Of a stretch of DNA of 64,000 bases, positions 52,569 through 63,690 are shown piece by piece (the first letter of the stretch is position 1; every line of letters starts with the position of its first letter). The notes beneath the pieces were generated by a model. It had not been told where the DNA came from. It worked only from the letters and a program-made list of their open reading frames with translations, and ran no database searches. The stretch covers positions 130,084,758-130,148,757 of the forward strand of contig NC_134536.1 of the NCBI RefSeq assembly GCF_050624435.1, written 5' to 3'. Source of the stretch: Tenrec ecaudatus. Its lineage: Eukaryota > Chordata > Mammalia > Afrosoricida > Tenrecidae. The position numbers were made by a program, and so were the translations under genes.

Positions 52569-52726
52569 GACAGAGCCCCAATGGCATAGTGGGTGAAGTA
52601 TTGGGTTACCAATCCCAAGGTTGGCTGTTCAAACCCACCGGCCAGTCTGAGGGAGAAAGGAGAGGCTGTCTGCTTCCATAAAGATTTACAGTCTCAAAAG
52701 TCCTACTCTGTCCTACGGGACCGAGA
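52569..52726 (+). repeat. AfroSINE-type SINE copy
   Basis: Sense copy: AGAGCCCCAATGGCATAGTG, then GTTCAAACCCACCGGCC, then AAGATTTACAGTCTC and a CTGTCCTACGGG end. Confidence 0.75.
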
Positions 52727-52932
52727 GACAGAATGTACTCTGGGGCAGTGGACTGGGTTTTGGTTTGGGTGGCTGGAGTCAGGTGGAGGAGGGGAGAGAC
52801 CCGGATGAAGTGAAGAAGTGTAGCTGGGCCTTGTGGGAGGTGCTTGGGCTTTCTAGAAAGGGCGATAGGCAGTTGTTGGAGGGTTCTGAGCAGATGCACT
52901 TGGACTTAGGTTTAAACAGAGTGGCTCTAGAG

Positions 52933-53418
52933 CAGTGCTTCTCAACCTTCCTCAGGCCGTGACCCTTTCACACAGTTCCTCCTGTTGTGCTAACCCCCAG
53001 CCATAGAATGATTGTCGTTGCTCCTTCATCACTGTCATTTTGCTACTGTGATGAATCGTCACGTAAAGATCTGATAGGCAGGATGGACTTTCATTGTTAC
53101 AAACTGAACATCATTAAAGCATCGTGATGAATCACAAAAACTGTATGTCATTCTATATTGTGGAATGTTTATTTCTAATGACAAATAAATCAAATGTTGT
53201 CTTGAAGCATGGTGTAGCATGGGTAACAGTCTTCACACCGGTTACTCGTAAGTGGGTATATCTGCATGTGGGCGGACCTGCCTGGAGACAGATAGAGGAG
53301 CGCTGTCTTGGTTCCTAAGACCAGTGGAAATATGTGTTTTCCTGTGGTCTTAGTTGACCCCTGTGAAAGGATTGTTTGATCCCCAAAGGGGTCGCGACCC
53401 ACAGGTTGAGAACCACTG
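52933..53418. mobile_element. SPIN-like hAT DNA transposon, non-autonomous
   Basis: The left end CAGTGCTTCTCAACCTTCCT and the right end AGGTTGAGAACCACTG are terminal inverted repeats. Internal landmarks (TTCATTGTTACAAACTGAAC, CTGTGGTCTTAG, CCCAAAGGGGTCGCGACCC) match what I remember of SPIN (Space Invaders) hAT elements. An 8-bp duplication, CTCTAGAG at 52925-52932 and CTCTGGAG at 53419-53426, differs at one base. No transposase frame is present. The 486-bp body is longer than the shortest SPIN derivatives I recall. Confidence 0.85.
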
Positions 53419-53669
53419 CTCTGGAGCCGGAATGGGGAGCAAAGGCACATGTGGCAGCCGCGTTGGGAGGCGACTGCAGGAGATGGGGCGACTTAAGCCG
53501 GGTGGTAGCAGGAGAAGAGGGGGGACAGGACAGATAGGGGAGGTCTTCTGGGGGGACGCCCAGCGGGGCACTCTCCATGGAAAATCTGGAAGGGTTTCTC
53601 TCTGAGCACACGTAGATGTTCCTGGCCTTCCATAATTTGTGATGAGGCCCAGCGAAGGAGACACCTTTC

Positions 53670-53990
53670 TGGTCTTCTCTGCTTTCAGCTACTATCCACC
53701 TGACATCGGCAGTGACGTCGGCCCCCATTTCACATCCTCTTCTGAATCAGCCTGCATCTCGGCCAGCTCCCCATCGACTATCTCCCCAAGATAGTGGTCG
53801 AACGATCTCCAGTGAAACTTTACCTGCAGGAGATAACCACGATATTGTTCGATGCTTCCCACAGTCTGTTGGGTGGCATTTCTGGGAATGCGCGCCGGTG
53901 TGGATCTCTTCCAACTGGTGGGCCAAGTAGCTGTCTCCCAAATCTCTTGGTGTCGAGGACTGAGCGCTCTCGGTGCCTCCAGACACTGAC
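53670..53990 (-). mobile_element. RTE/BovB-like fragment, antisense
   Basis: Complement of the same RTE reverse-transcriptase region as at 4.6-4.9 kb: CATCCTCTTCTGAATC, then GATATTGTTCGATGCTTCCC, then TGGATCTCTTCCAACTGG. Frames are broken. Confidence 0.65.
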
Positions 53991-54084
53991 ATTAGGTTCC
54001 TTCCCCACAACCTTTGCATTCGGGGAACAGGTAGAAGTCTGAGGAGACAAGTTCCGGGCTGTGGTTCTTGCGTGGCACGCACAG

Positions 54085-54425
54085 TTCAGGTTGGCGACTT
54101 GGCCCTACTCAGAGGCACTGCGGAAGAAAGGCCTGGCTTTCTGCTTCTGAGAGGTCCCAGGCTTGAAAGCACCGAGGGAGTCCGGTCTTCTCTGCATACA
54201 GCTGGCGGCCAAGAGTAGGAGTCACTTGTCGGTGACTGGTTTGACCTGTTTGTTTGTTTGGTTTTCAATCATGTGAGAATCCAGGTGGGGGACCGGGGCT
54301 GTGTGCAGCAGCTAGCTGGAAGGTTGGTGGTTCGAGTCCACCCACAGCTCCATGGGAGAAAGATCTGTCTGGGCACCTGCCCAGGAGTGCGATGCGCTGG
54401 GATGGACTTAGACGGCACACGGCAA
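54085..54425 (+). repeat. Two AfroSINE-type copies in tandem
   Basis: An older-type copy at about 54085-54262 shows CAGAGGCACTGCGGAAGAAAG and GGTGACTGGTTTGACC. A second at about 54282-54425 shows GCTGGAAGGTTGGTGGTTCG and CTCCATGGGAGAAAGATC. Confidence 0.6.
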
Positions 54426-55159
54426 GCCATGCTGTGTGTATCCAGGGAAACATGGGTGGGACGCTCCATGACGTCCTTTGCGTTAGAAGGTATTACCATC
54501 AACATGTGACCGCAGGCCCTTCCTGATTTCCCCTGGGATCTTCTCGGCGGTCACTTGGGGCAATGTCTCCAAGGCAGCTGCCCTGAGCTCCGTCCTGAGG
54601 GCTGCAGGGGGCAGTGCTTCCCAAAGGGGGCAGTCCCAAAGGGGACCCCCACAGGACAGGTCCCAGGGACCTGGAGAAGCAGATGCCGGCTTGTTATGCT
54701 GGGTTATGGGCTTGCGTGCAAATGTCTTTAAAGGCGCGGAGGTGCTGAGTAGTATTGTTCTCTGAGAGGGTGGGATGGGTGGAATGCATTTGAGAGTCTG
54801 GAGCAGTGTCCCCTGTCCCCTCTTCCTTCCTCCATGAACACGGAATGACGACAACAACACAGTGTGGTGCACAATGCACTGTCTCCAGAGAGGGACACAG
54901 GCCATAGCTGGATCCTGCCTCCTCACCGCTGGGCATGACCACACACCAGTCCTCAGACGGAGAAACAGCACTGTTGACACCCCACAGCCCTTTGGAGCCC
55001 ATGCCCTGCTCCAGCTCCCTGCTCAAGTCCCAGCAAAAAGACCCCCTCTCCAGCAACGCTTTCCGAGGGCAGCTTAATATTTTTGAAGTCGGGGCCTCAT
55101 GGAATTCTCGGCAATCCTCAGGCTATGAGTGAGCATCTGACTGATAGACAGGGCGTTAG

Positions 55160-55377
55160 AAACAAAACCAAAACACCTCACTGGCTTCGAGTCAACACCA
55201 GCTCATAGCGACCCTACAGGACAGGGTAGATCTGCCCCCCGTGAGCTCCTGAGACGATCCCTCACTATGGAGTTGCAAGCGGAGTCTTCTCTGGTGGAGC
55301 TGGCTGGTAGTTTCAAACCGCTAACCTTGAGGTTAGCAGCCCACGATGTCACCACTACTCTGTCAGGGCTCCTTGGA
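55160..55377 (-). repeat. AfroSINE-type SINE copy
   Basis: Complement of the SINE: CTCACTGGCTTCGAGTCAAC, then GCGACCCTACAGGACAGGG, then TTGAGGTTAGCAGCCCACG and TCAGGGCTCC. Nearly full length. Confidence 0.8.
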
Positions 55378-56199
55378 TGGGGCATGCTTGCCCTTTCATG
55401 TTTCATTGAGTTGTCCTGCCCTACCAACAACTGCTGCGGGCAACGAATTCCTTCCCCCAAACACCTTCACTTACTGCCCACTCAGCCTTGAAATCATGGC
55501 AAAGGCTTCCCGCCTTTTTCTTCACTGAAACAACACAGCACAACCACCAATCTATTTTTTAAAAATCATTTTATTAGGGGATCATACAACTCCCATCACA
55601 ATCCATACATGCATCCATTGTGTCAAGCACATTTGTACATTCGTTGTCCTCATCATTCTCAAAACATTTGCTCTCCACTTAAGCCCCTGGCATCAGGTCC
55701 TCATTTTTCTCCTTCCTCCCCACTCCCCCTCCCTCATGAACCCTTGATAGTTTATAAATTATTTTGTCATATCTTGCTCTGTCCCATGTCTCCCTTCCCC
55801 CACTTTTCTGTTGTATGTCCCCCAGGGAGGAGGTCACATGTAGATCTTTGAAATCGGTTCCCCTTTCCAACCCACTCTCCCTAAAGCCTCCCAGTATCAC
55901 CACTCACACCACTGGTCCTGAGGGGCTCATCCGCCCTGGATTCCCTGTATTTCCAGTTCCCAACTGTACCAGTGTACATCCTCTGGTCTAGTCAGACTCG
56001 CAAGGTAGGATTCAGATCATGACAGTGGGAGGGGGGGGGGAGAAAGCATTTAGGAACTAGAGGAAATTGTATTTTTTCATCGTTGCTACATCGCACCCTG
56101 ACTGTCTCATCTCCTCCCCAAGACCCTTCTGTAAGGGGATGTCCAATGGCCTACAAATGGGCTTTGGGTCTCCACTATGCACTCCCCCACTCATTCACT

Positions 56200-56710
56200 A
56201 TGGTAAGATTTTTTGTTCTGATGATGCCTGATACCCGATTCCTTGACACCTTGTGATTGCACAGGCTGGTGTGCTTCTTCCATGTGGGCTTTGTTGCTTC
56301 TGAGCTAGATGGCTGCTTGTTTACCTTCAAGCCTTTAAGACCCCAGACGCTATATCTTTTGATAGCTGGGCACCATCAGCTTTCTTTGCCACATTTGCTT
56401 ATGCACCCATTTGTCTTCAGCGGTCGTATCAAGGAGGTAAGCACACACTGATATGGTTTTTTTTTGTTCTTTGATGACTGATAACTGATCCCTTCAGCAC
56501 CTCGTGGTCACACAGGCTGGTGTGCTTCTTCCATGTGGGCTTTATTGCTTCTGAGCCAGATGGCCGCTTGTTTACCTTCAAACCTTTAAGACCCCAGATG
56601 CTATCTCTTTTGATAGCTGGGCACCATCAGCTTTCTTCACCACATTTAGTTGTTCACCCACGTTGTCTTCAGCAGTTGTGTCGGGAAGGTGAGCATCATA
56701 GAATGCCAAT
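56200..56710. repeat. Two tandem units of about 250 bp in the L1-like 3' region
   Basis: CACAGGCTGGTGTGCTTCTT at 56260 recurs at 56511, giving a period of 251. Both units continue through TTGATAGCTGGGCACCATCA and a CACCCA...GTCTTCAGC end, with about 90 percent identity by eye. Confidence 0.8.
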
Positions 56711-58245
56711 TTAATAGAAGAAAGTATTCTTGCATTGAGGGAGTACTTGAGTGGAGGTCCAATATCCCTCTACTACCTTAATACTAACTCTACAAATATA
56801 TGCACATAGATCTATTTCCCCAGCCTCATGTATAAATATATTTGCATATGTACATGTCTTTATCTAGATCTCTATAAATGCCCTCTGCCTCCCAGCTCTT
56901 TCCTCTATTTCCTTTGACTTCCCTCCTGTCCCACTTTCATGCTCAGTCCCAACCAGGGTTTCGGCAATTCCTCTTGGTTACATTATCCTTGATCATGCCC
57001 AACCAGGCCTCCCACACCCTCCTCACCACCAATTTGGATCACTTGTTCCCTTGTCCCTGGGTTTATTAACACCACTACCTTTCCCCCTGCCTCTCCATCT
57101 CCCATGTCCAGATGGAACTATCGGTCCTGTTGTTTTCTCTTCCAATTAGTCATCCAGCCTATCTTATTTAGACAGACCTGCGGAGATAATAACATGCACA
57201 AAAATAAAACAGAGCACAACCAAGCAGCAATATACAACAAAACAATAACAAAAACCAATGACAAAACAAAACAAAACCAGAAAGAAAAGCTTGTAGTTAG
57301 TTCAAGGATTGTTTGTTGGCCTTTAGGAGTGTTTTCCAGTCCAGTCTTTGGGGCACCATGCCCTGGCCCCAAATTCCACTTTCAGCATTCCCTGAGGACC
57401 TCGCCACTCCATTCCCTTGCTGTTCTGTTGCACCCCTTAATGTTTTGCCTCGGTGTGGCGGGATCGGATTGGGTGAAATTCCCACTCTGTGTCTCCAGTG
57501 TTGTCCCCTGTAGGCCTATGGGTCAGTGAGGAACGTCGTGTCTCATAGTGGGACCGGCCATGTGGTCCTCTCTGTTGACTGGCTGCTCTAATTGGGAACA
57601 TCGACCTCCTGGCCTGATGGACCATGATGTGCTCCACTCTCTCCTCCTCCCCCTTCATCTACTCCCAAGTGCTCCAATCAGATATGTCCCTCTTCCAGAG
57701 CTGTAGATTCAGCGCCATCCTTTGAAATAAATTGTTTTGAGGGGAGGGGCAAGTGTCCACTTAGTAATTGGTGTTGGGGTCAGCCCCCCAGACCTCTCCA
57801 CTGGTTTCCTACTCAACACCGGCATGTTGCATTCACATCTTGGAGCACTGGGTTGAAGTCTGGTCCCTCTTTCCCTGTGGAGACACAAACGATACCCTCC
57901 CCTTGGGTGGGTTAGTGCCCTGTGCCCCCACTACCCTTTTCTTGTTTTATTATTATTTTCCTTTTGCCACCTCCTTTTTTAGTTGTCTACCATGTGTATC
58001 CCTGTATTTGGTCTGATCCCTGCCATATTACCTGGTCCTCACCCCAGGGATATTTGTATACCATAGCTTTTTCCCCATGCCCCATTTGCCTTTTTTCTTT
58101 TTTAAAGGTTACCTCAGCAGCCTTTCAGTATTTCTATATTTAAGTCAATGCTATCTTGATGTCTGTTTTTTCTTTATTTCCCTCTGGGTGAGATTGTTCT
58201 ATGTGATGGTCTCTTATTTATGCTTGATGAGTGTTGTTCTTCTGC

Positions 58246-58680
58246 TCATACTGGGTCAACAAGGATCTTGTTTAGGGCTGGCTTTCTTCTAATGTATTCC
58301 GTGAGTTTTTCCTTGTCTGGGAAGACTCTTACTTCTCCATCTATCTTGATGGATAGTTTTGGCTGGGTAGAGAATTCTTCGGTTTGCATTGTTTTCCCTT
58401 AATTTTTGAATATGTTACTCCACTCTCGCCTCTTCTTCATAGTTTCTGCTGATAGGTCTGAGCATATTCTTATTTGGGAACCTTTATATGTGATTGCTTG
58501 TTTTTCCCTAGCTGCTCTCATGATTTTCTCCTTTTCCTCAAAGTTGGATAATTTAACTGTTATGTGCCTTGGTGACTTCTTCTTGGGATTTAGTCTAGCT
58601 GGTGTTCTTTCAGCCTCCTGAATGGTTGCCTGGTTTTCATTCATTAAGCTGGGGAAGCTTTCCTCCAAGAATTCTCTCAC
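58246..58680 (-). pseudogene. L1 ORF1p C-terminal remnant
   Basis: The minus strand encodes the RRM/C-terminal part of L1 ORF1p, an RNA-binding chaperone: FLEESFPSLMNENQ, QEAERTPARLNPKK, SPRHITVKLSNFEEKEKI, AAREKQAITYKGS, SAETMKKRREW. A stop ends this frame at 58399. Further ORF1-like sequence (RILYPAK, then a PDKEKLTEYI block) continues in other frames to 58246, so at least two frame changes have occurred. The N-terminal coiled coil is missing because of 5' truncation. Confidence 0.85.
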
Positions 58681-58685
58681 TATTC

Positions 58686-59107
58686 ACAACCACCAATCTC
58701 ACTGCCATTGAGAGGATTCTTGCTCCCAGGAACCCTATGGGACAGCCCCTGGGGGGTGCTGAGACTGTAGATCTTTACCAGAGTAGATGGCCCTGTCTTT
58801 CTCCCGAGGAGCAGCAGGTGGTGTTGAACTGGCTGGCTCTGAGGTTGGCGGCCTCACGTGGAACCCATGATGCCACCGGGGCTCCTCGTCCTACACTAAA
58901 TCCAAACCCAACACCCTGTCCTTGAGTCGACTCTGACTCACGTGGACCTTCTAGGGTCGGGTAGAACTTCCATCAGGGGCTTCTGAGACGATAACTCTTT
59001 ACGCGGGCAGATAGCCCAGTCTCTCTCTGAAGAAGCGGCTGGCCATTTAGAACTGCCGACCTTGCTTTGCAGACCCTTGTGTACCCCCTACGCTACCAGG
59101 GCTCCCT
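58686..59107 (-). repeat. Two adjacent AfroSINE-type copies
   Basis: The first, about 58686-58885, begins in the L1 target-site copy (CACCAATCTCACTGCCATTG) and ends CACCGGGGCTCC. The second, about 58895-59107, has CTTGAGTCGACTCTGACTCACG and ends CTACCAGGGCTCC. Confidence 0.75.
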
Positions 59108-60311
59108 TCTCCTGTACCGACAAGGTGAAGTGAGAACCGTGTGCACCTGTTCTGACTTACCTACACACTCAAGTTAAAGAGACACTTGGGGATGGATGTT
59201 TGTGCACAGCCAGGGACTGCCCGTGTCACAGCCATGAGGGTTCACTAGTGTCACCCTCTTCAAAAGAAACGTGACTCATAGGGTGGCAGCCGGGGCAGAG
59301 AGCTGATGTGTGGTGGAGATCGGTCTTCTAAAGGCAACGTGGTCGTACGTCACACCCGTTCTCCTCAATGTATCTCAAGAAGATTGGAAGAAGAGCGACA
59401 AGGAGGGCCCATGTGGTGATAAATACACCTACCCTGGCAGCTGTGAGCATCACAGTGCAGAAACACACCCCGCCCCTCCCCCCAGCTCTTCTGGGAACCA
59501 CTCACTGCCCACACTCTTCACCGTGCTCCCTGGGGGAACTGTCAGGTCCTTAGATGACTCCGCCTTCTGGGCATACTTGATTGGTACAGGAGTAGGCACC
59601 TGATCAAAAATGGACCAATCAGAGAACTTCTCTGGGAATTGTGGTTCCTTTGTTCTCTGGGTCCCTGGGTGGCGTAAACAGTTGACTTGTTCACCTGCCA
59701 ACTGAAAACTTGAGGCCCGAGTCCATGCAGAGGCGCCTTCCAGCTGAGGAAGGAAGGCCTCCCAATGTGCTCGCCCCCAACTCCGCCCTGCTCCCCTCTG
59801 ACACACACAGGGCGGTCAGGATTCAGAATGTCATGTATGGCCACGAGTCATGGGTTCTTTCTCTGGAAATGTCAATCCTGGAGGCTGTTGGTTGGTCATG
59901 CAGAAAAAGCCAGCCCACAAGGAGAGCCGGAGAGAGGAGAAGCAGGCTTGAGCAGCCGAGACAGGATCTTGGTGGTGTACGGTCCCCAGATCCCAAAGGA
60001 TCCCAAGACACTGCTCTCTCCCTGCAATGGCCTTGCCCCGTGCACTGGCCTCTGCTGCAGCACACCCCACTTCCTGCTTCAGTCAGATGGCATCGGGGAA
60101 GCTCACTGGTTGGCCAGTGAACAAATCGACCATTCTATCTATTTCATGCCCACAGAGATCTATGTGTGTCCCCATGTGTGAGACCAACAGGCGGAAGGGA
60201 CTGCTCTAGGGGAAAAGGACCCCATCTTGTGGGATTGTTATGAGAGAGAGCTTCCTGATACTACAAATATAAAGCCATGTCCTCAGTGAATGGGACAGTT
60301 TAAAACCTTGA
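59108..60311. other. Intergenic, no gene recognised
   Basis: Mostly unassigned DNA with an old SINE-like piece at about 59658-59745 (CCCTGGGTGGCGTAAACAG). Overlapping frames of 118-138 codons near 59.5-60.1 kb show no recognisable motif. Confidence 0.4.
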
Positions 60312-60820
60312 ATCCCCAGGTGTGTTTGTCTGGGCAGACTAGAAAAACAAATTCATAGACACTCATGTGTATAAGAGCGAATTTTATATCAAAGAGTAAT
60401 TGTATATTAAGAAAACATCCCAGTCCAGATTAAGTCCTTAAGTCCGATATTACCCCACATGTCTGATACCAGTCTATAAATTCCTCTTCAGACTCAACCA
60501 ACACATGCAATGATAACAAATGCAGGAAGATCACAGGCCAGTGGGTGGGAGGTCTTGTGGATCCAGTGGCGGTGGAGGCATCTCAGTGCTGGCAGGTATC
60601 TATACGTGGCTCCTCCAGCTCCAGGGCTCTAGCATAGCTCCATGAATCTTGTCAACAGGAATGTCTCCCAGGGAGCGGGCATGTGTCCCACCTCCAGTGA
60701 GCTATTTATCTCCTTCAAGCCTCCAAATGAGGTCATCAAGCTGCGACCTGATTGACAGGATAGACTCCACCCCTCCACAAGTTGACACCAGATTATGTAA
60801 CTACCATACCAGGGGCCCAA
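60312..60820 (+). mobile_element. LTR-like dispersed 0.5-kb repeat, copy D
   Basis: The best preserved copy: GTGTTTGTCTGGGCAGACTAG, then TTTTATATCAAAGAGTAATTG, AAGTCCGATATTACCCCACA, CAGGAAGATCACAGGCCAGT, TTGTGGATCCAGTGGCGG, GAGCTATTTATCTCC, and ending AGATTATGTAACTACCATAC. Confidence 0.7.
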
Positions 60821-60927
60821 ATGGCCAAGCACGGGACCGAGAATGGAAAGGCAACATGGAAGAAAGGCTGGGCCACCTGTCCATATTGCCAAATGGAAAC
60901 AAGAAAAGCTTGAACCCGGCCAATCTT

Positions 60928-61118
60928 TGCCGGAGTCCTGGTGGGTTAGGGGTTATGTGCTGACCTGCTAACCGCAAGTTCAGCAGTTTGAAACCACCTG
61001 TGGCTCTGAGGGAGAAAGACAGGCTTTCTGCTCCCATGAAGCCTCAGAAACTGGCGGACGCTTCCACCATGTCCTATAAGATTGCTAGGAGTTGGAATTG
61101 ACGCAATAGCAGGGAGTG
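60928..61118 (+). repeat. AfroSINE-type SINE copy
   Basis: Sense copy: GGAGTCCTGGTGGGTTAGGG, then GCTAACCGCAAGTTCAGCAG, then TAGGAGTTGGAATTGACGC. Confidence 0.8.
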
Positions 61119-61704
61119 TGATGGTGCAAATCCCTATAGTATTTTAATTCAGGAATGCAGGGATAAATGACTGTTGCAGGCGATAGCCACGAGCAGATGT
61201 TCAAATGAGACAGTGAAGAAGCACTGGGGAGACGGGAGCCTGGTCTCGGGTACCTCCCCAGAAGAGTGACTAATTACCCAAGGACATGCAAACTCTTGGC
61301 AGCTCCCACCTTGACCAAATGCCCAAGGGTGTCATCCAAAAGATGGCACCTCCACACGGTGACCTTCTTGACACTGGGCGCCGTGAAGGGCACATGGCCC
61401 CTCTTCCCCAGAGTGAGGAAACAGTAGACCAGCCCACAGTGGAGCTGGTCTGCGGACCACCTGCCTGGGTGCTCTTTGGAAGGAGCGAGATGAGGGGAGA
61501 TGAGGACTGCGGAACGGCACATGTCCGAGGAGACGAGAGGCATAAACAAGAAACACAGTGCGGGAATGGAGTTGGATCCTAGACAAGAAAAAAAGGCATT
61601 TGGGGGACAACTCAGCCTGTAGGCTGGTTGAGTGTGCTGCACCCTGACTGATTTTCTGTTATTGACATCTGCAGGATAGTTATGAAAGATGTTCACCGGA
61701 GAGA

Positions 61705-61865
61705 GGAGCATGGGAGGACGTGAGTTCGAACCAGCAGCTACTAGGAGGTAGACGTGTGTGACCCTCTGCGTCACTGATGAGCTACAGCCTTGGAAACCCC
61801 ACGGGGCAGTCCTTGTCAGTCAGGCGACTCTGAGTCAGGCAATGGGTTTGGGTTCCATTCAACAT
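61705..61865 (+). repeat. Degraded AfroSINE-type SINE
   Basis: Traces of the sense SINE: GACGTGAGTTCGAACCAGCA, CTTGGAAACCCCACGGGGCA and GCGACTCTGAGTCAGGCAATG. Confidence 0.55.
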
Positions 61866-63364
61866 TCGAGAACTCGGGAGGGAGGGGAGATGGGTGCTGC
61901 TTTCTGGCTCTCTGGACTACGTTTACTCCTTTTCTGTGAGTTTAAAATCATGTCAAAGTGAAAAAAGTAGAAGAGTCAATCCTTGAATTTATGAACCAAC
62001 TCGGGGATCCCAATGGATTTAGTTGAATGAATGATGTAAATACGCACCCCCCACTCCAATAAATAAGAAAAACAACACAGAGAAACATTTTAAGGAGAAG
62101 AATTCTAAAATCAAGACTATAGCTAACAATGTGGCTAAAATTCATGTAGACAGCTGTTAAAGACTTCAGGGATATTGACTACTTGTTGCTCGTCAATTAT
62201 AATTCATGATGACCCGCTAGGACAGGGTAGAACTTTCCCGGTGGGTTTCTGAGATGTAACACTTCAGGGGAATAAAAAGCCTTACCATTCTCCTTCGGAG
62301 TGGCTGGTGGTTTCAAACTGCTGACCTTGAGGTGAGCAGCTCAGCACATACTCATTCCGTCACCAGGGCCCTGTAAGGATTGACTGAGTTCAAGGCTCTC
62401 TTATTTCCTAATGTTGAGGGTTTTCAACAGGGGTAGGTGCAAAGGGAAGTCTTGGGTCCTGGATCAATCTCATGTCCAGGCAGAGACCCCACCTCCAAAG
62501 GGGGCCCCTTCCAATTCTGCTGGGGTGACTTAATGCTCATGCCTCTGCACGGTTTTCGGTGGGTGACTTCCAGTGTGCGGATAGCCAGGGTAATTGGAAA
62601 TAACCCAGATGACCAGGGCTAAATAATGCTAGCTATCAAAATGAGAGAGCGCTTGATAGCCACTGAGCTTGATAAGAATGTGGCCTATCTCATTCCACGG
62701 ATATATGTTTACATGCAGTAACCCTACGTGACAAAACCAGAACATTTACACACCGATTACAGTGGTGTTCAAATCTGAGCGGGTACATTAAGAGCTAGGA
62801 GATAATTTTGAGTGGAAGTTGGCAATTGTGAGTTGCCTTGCTATTTTAAAAATGGTATACGTGGAATATTTTTTAAAAAGGAAAAGATATTTGTTAGCCA
62901 GAATAAAAAATGAAACAAAATGGCATGAAAGAGCTTGGGGATTGACACTGTAGGATTGATTTCAAAGGCTGTGTGTGAGCACCAAGGGGATGAGTGACAA
63001 TTGATTAGTGATGTCTGCCACGGGTGAAGGATGAGCAGCGGCAATGTGTATGTCACGTAACTGACATCTCTAGGCATCATTGGAAAGACCAACGCTCTGT
63101 TCAAGAAGTCACGTGCAGGAAGAGACTTCTGGTTTCCGTTACACGCGGCAGGATTTTGGACACGTCCCTGGAAGATAAGATGGCATGACATAGGTTTCCC
63201 GAGGGGAAGAAAAGCAACAGTCTCCATCCTAGGGGTCAGTTTGAGAGCAAGGAAGAGTCTGAGGCATTTGCGCTGGTTGTTGAAGAACGAGGAGATCTCG
63301 TGGGTGGAAGTGCTTGCTCAGGAGAGTGGGCACAGTGTGGATAAAGGCACTGTTGTGCTGAGGC
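61866..63364. other. Intergenic, one SINE, no gene recognised
   Basis: It contains an AfroSINE copy at 62183-62374. The rest is unassigned AT-rich DNA with no supported coding frame. Confidence 0.45.
62183..62374 (-). repeat. AfroSINE-type SINE copy
   Basis: Complement of the SINE: GACCCGCTAGGACAGGGTAG, then GGTGGTTTCAAACTGCTGACC, then GTCACCAGGGCCC. Confidence 0.8.
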
Positions 63365-63690
63365 ACCATGGAGCCGGTTATGAATCACAATGACCTTACG
63401 GACGACGAGGACGGTACCAAGCACTGCCCGGTCCGGCGCCATCCTCACCTCGGCGGTTATTCTCAGCCCACGGTGACAGCCACGGTGTCAATCCATCTCA
63501 CGGAGGGTCCCCCTTTTTTCCTTTTCGATGACCCATGGCTGGACCAGACATGATGGCCTTCTCTGGGGACTTCTCCGTCCTGAAAGGATGTCCGAAGCAG
63601 TGCGAGACAAAGAGACTGGGTAATAACAGGCCTCTCCTTGGGAACTCACCGTGGCTGTAAACTGTTGAGCGGATTCGGACACACAGTGAT
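63365..63690 (-). mobile_element. RTE/BovB-like 3' fragment, antisense
   Basis: The plus strand reads the complement of the RTE 3' coding end: CACGGTGTCAATCCATCTCA, GAGGGTCCCCC, then CATGATGGCCTTCTCTGGGG and GATGTCCGAAGCAGTG. No intact frame. Confidence 0.65.

Larger units (their letters stand above)
55554..58684 (-). mobile_element. L1-derived insertion with ORF1 remnant but no ORF2 (half-L1-like)
   Basis: The minus-strand element runs from 58684 to 55554 and ends in ...CAATAAAATGATTTTTAAAA-like sequence. A perfect 15-bp duplication, CACAACCACCAATCT, flanks it at 55539-55553 and 58685-58699. It starts inside ORF1, continues to a stop-like site at 58246, and then has about 2.7 kb with no endonuclease or reverse-transcriptase motif. 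Within that part two roughly 250-bp tandem units start near 56260 and 56511. The terminal 0.6 kb matches the L1 3' ends at 8 and 51.5 kb. It is 5'-truncated and inactive. Confidence 0.8.

Noticed and set aside
57104-57529. 141-codon open frame in the 3' part of the L1-like element
   Set aside because: It has no similarity to L1 ORF2 or any protein I recognise, and it lies on the strand opposite to the element.
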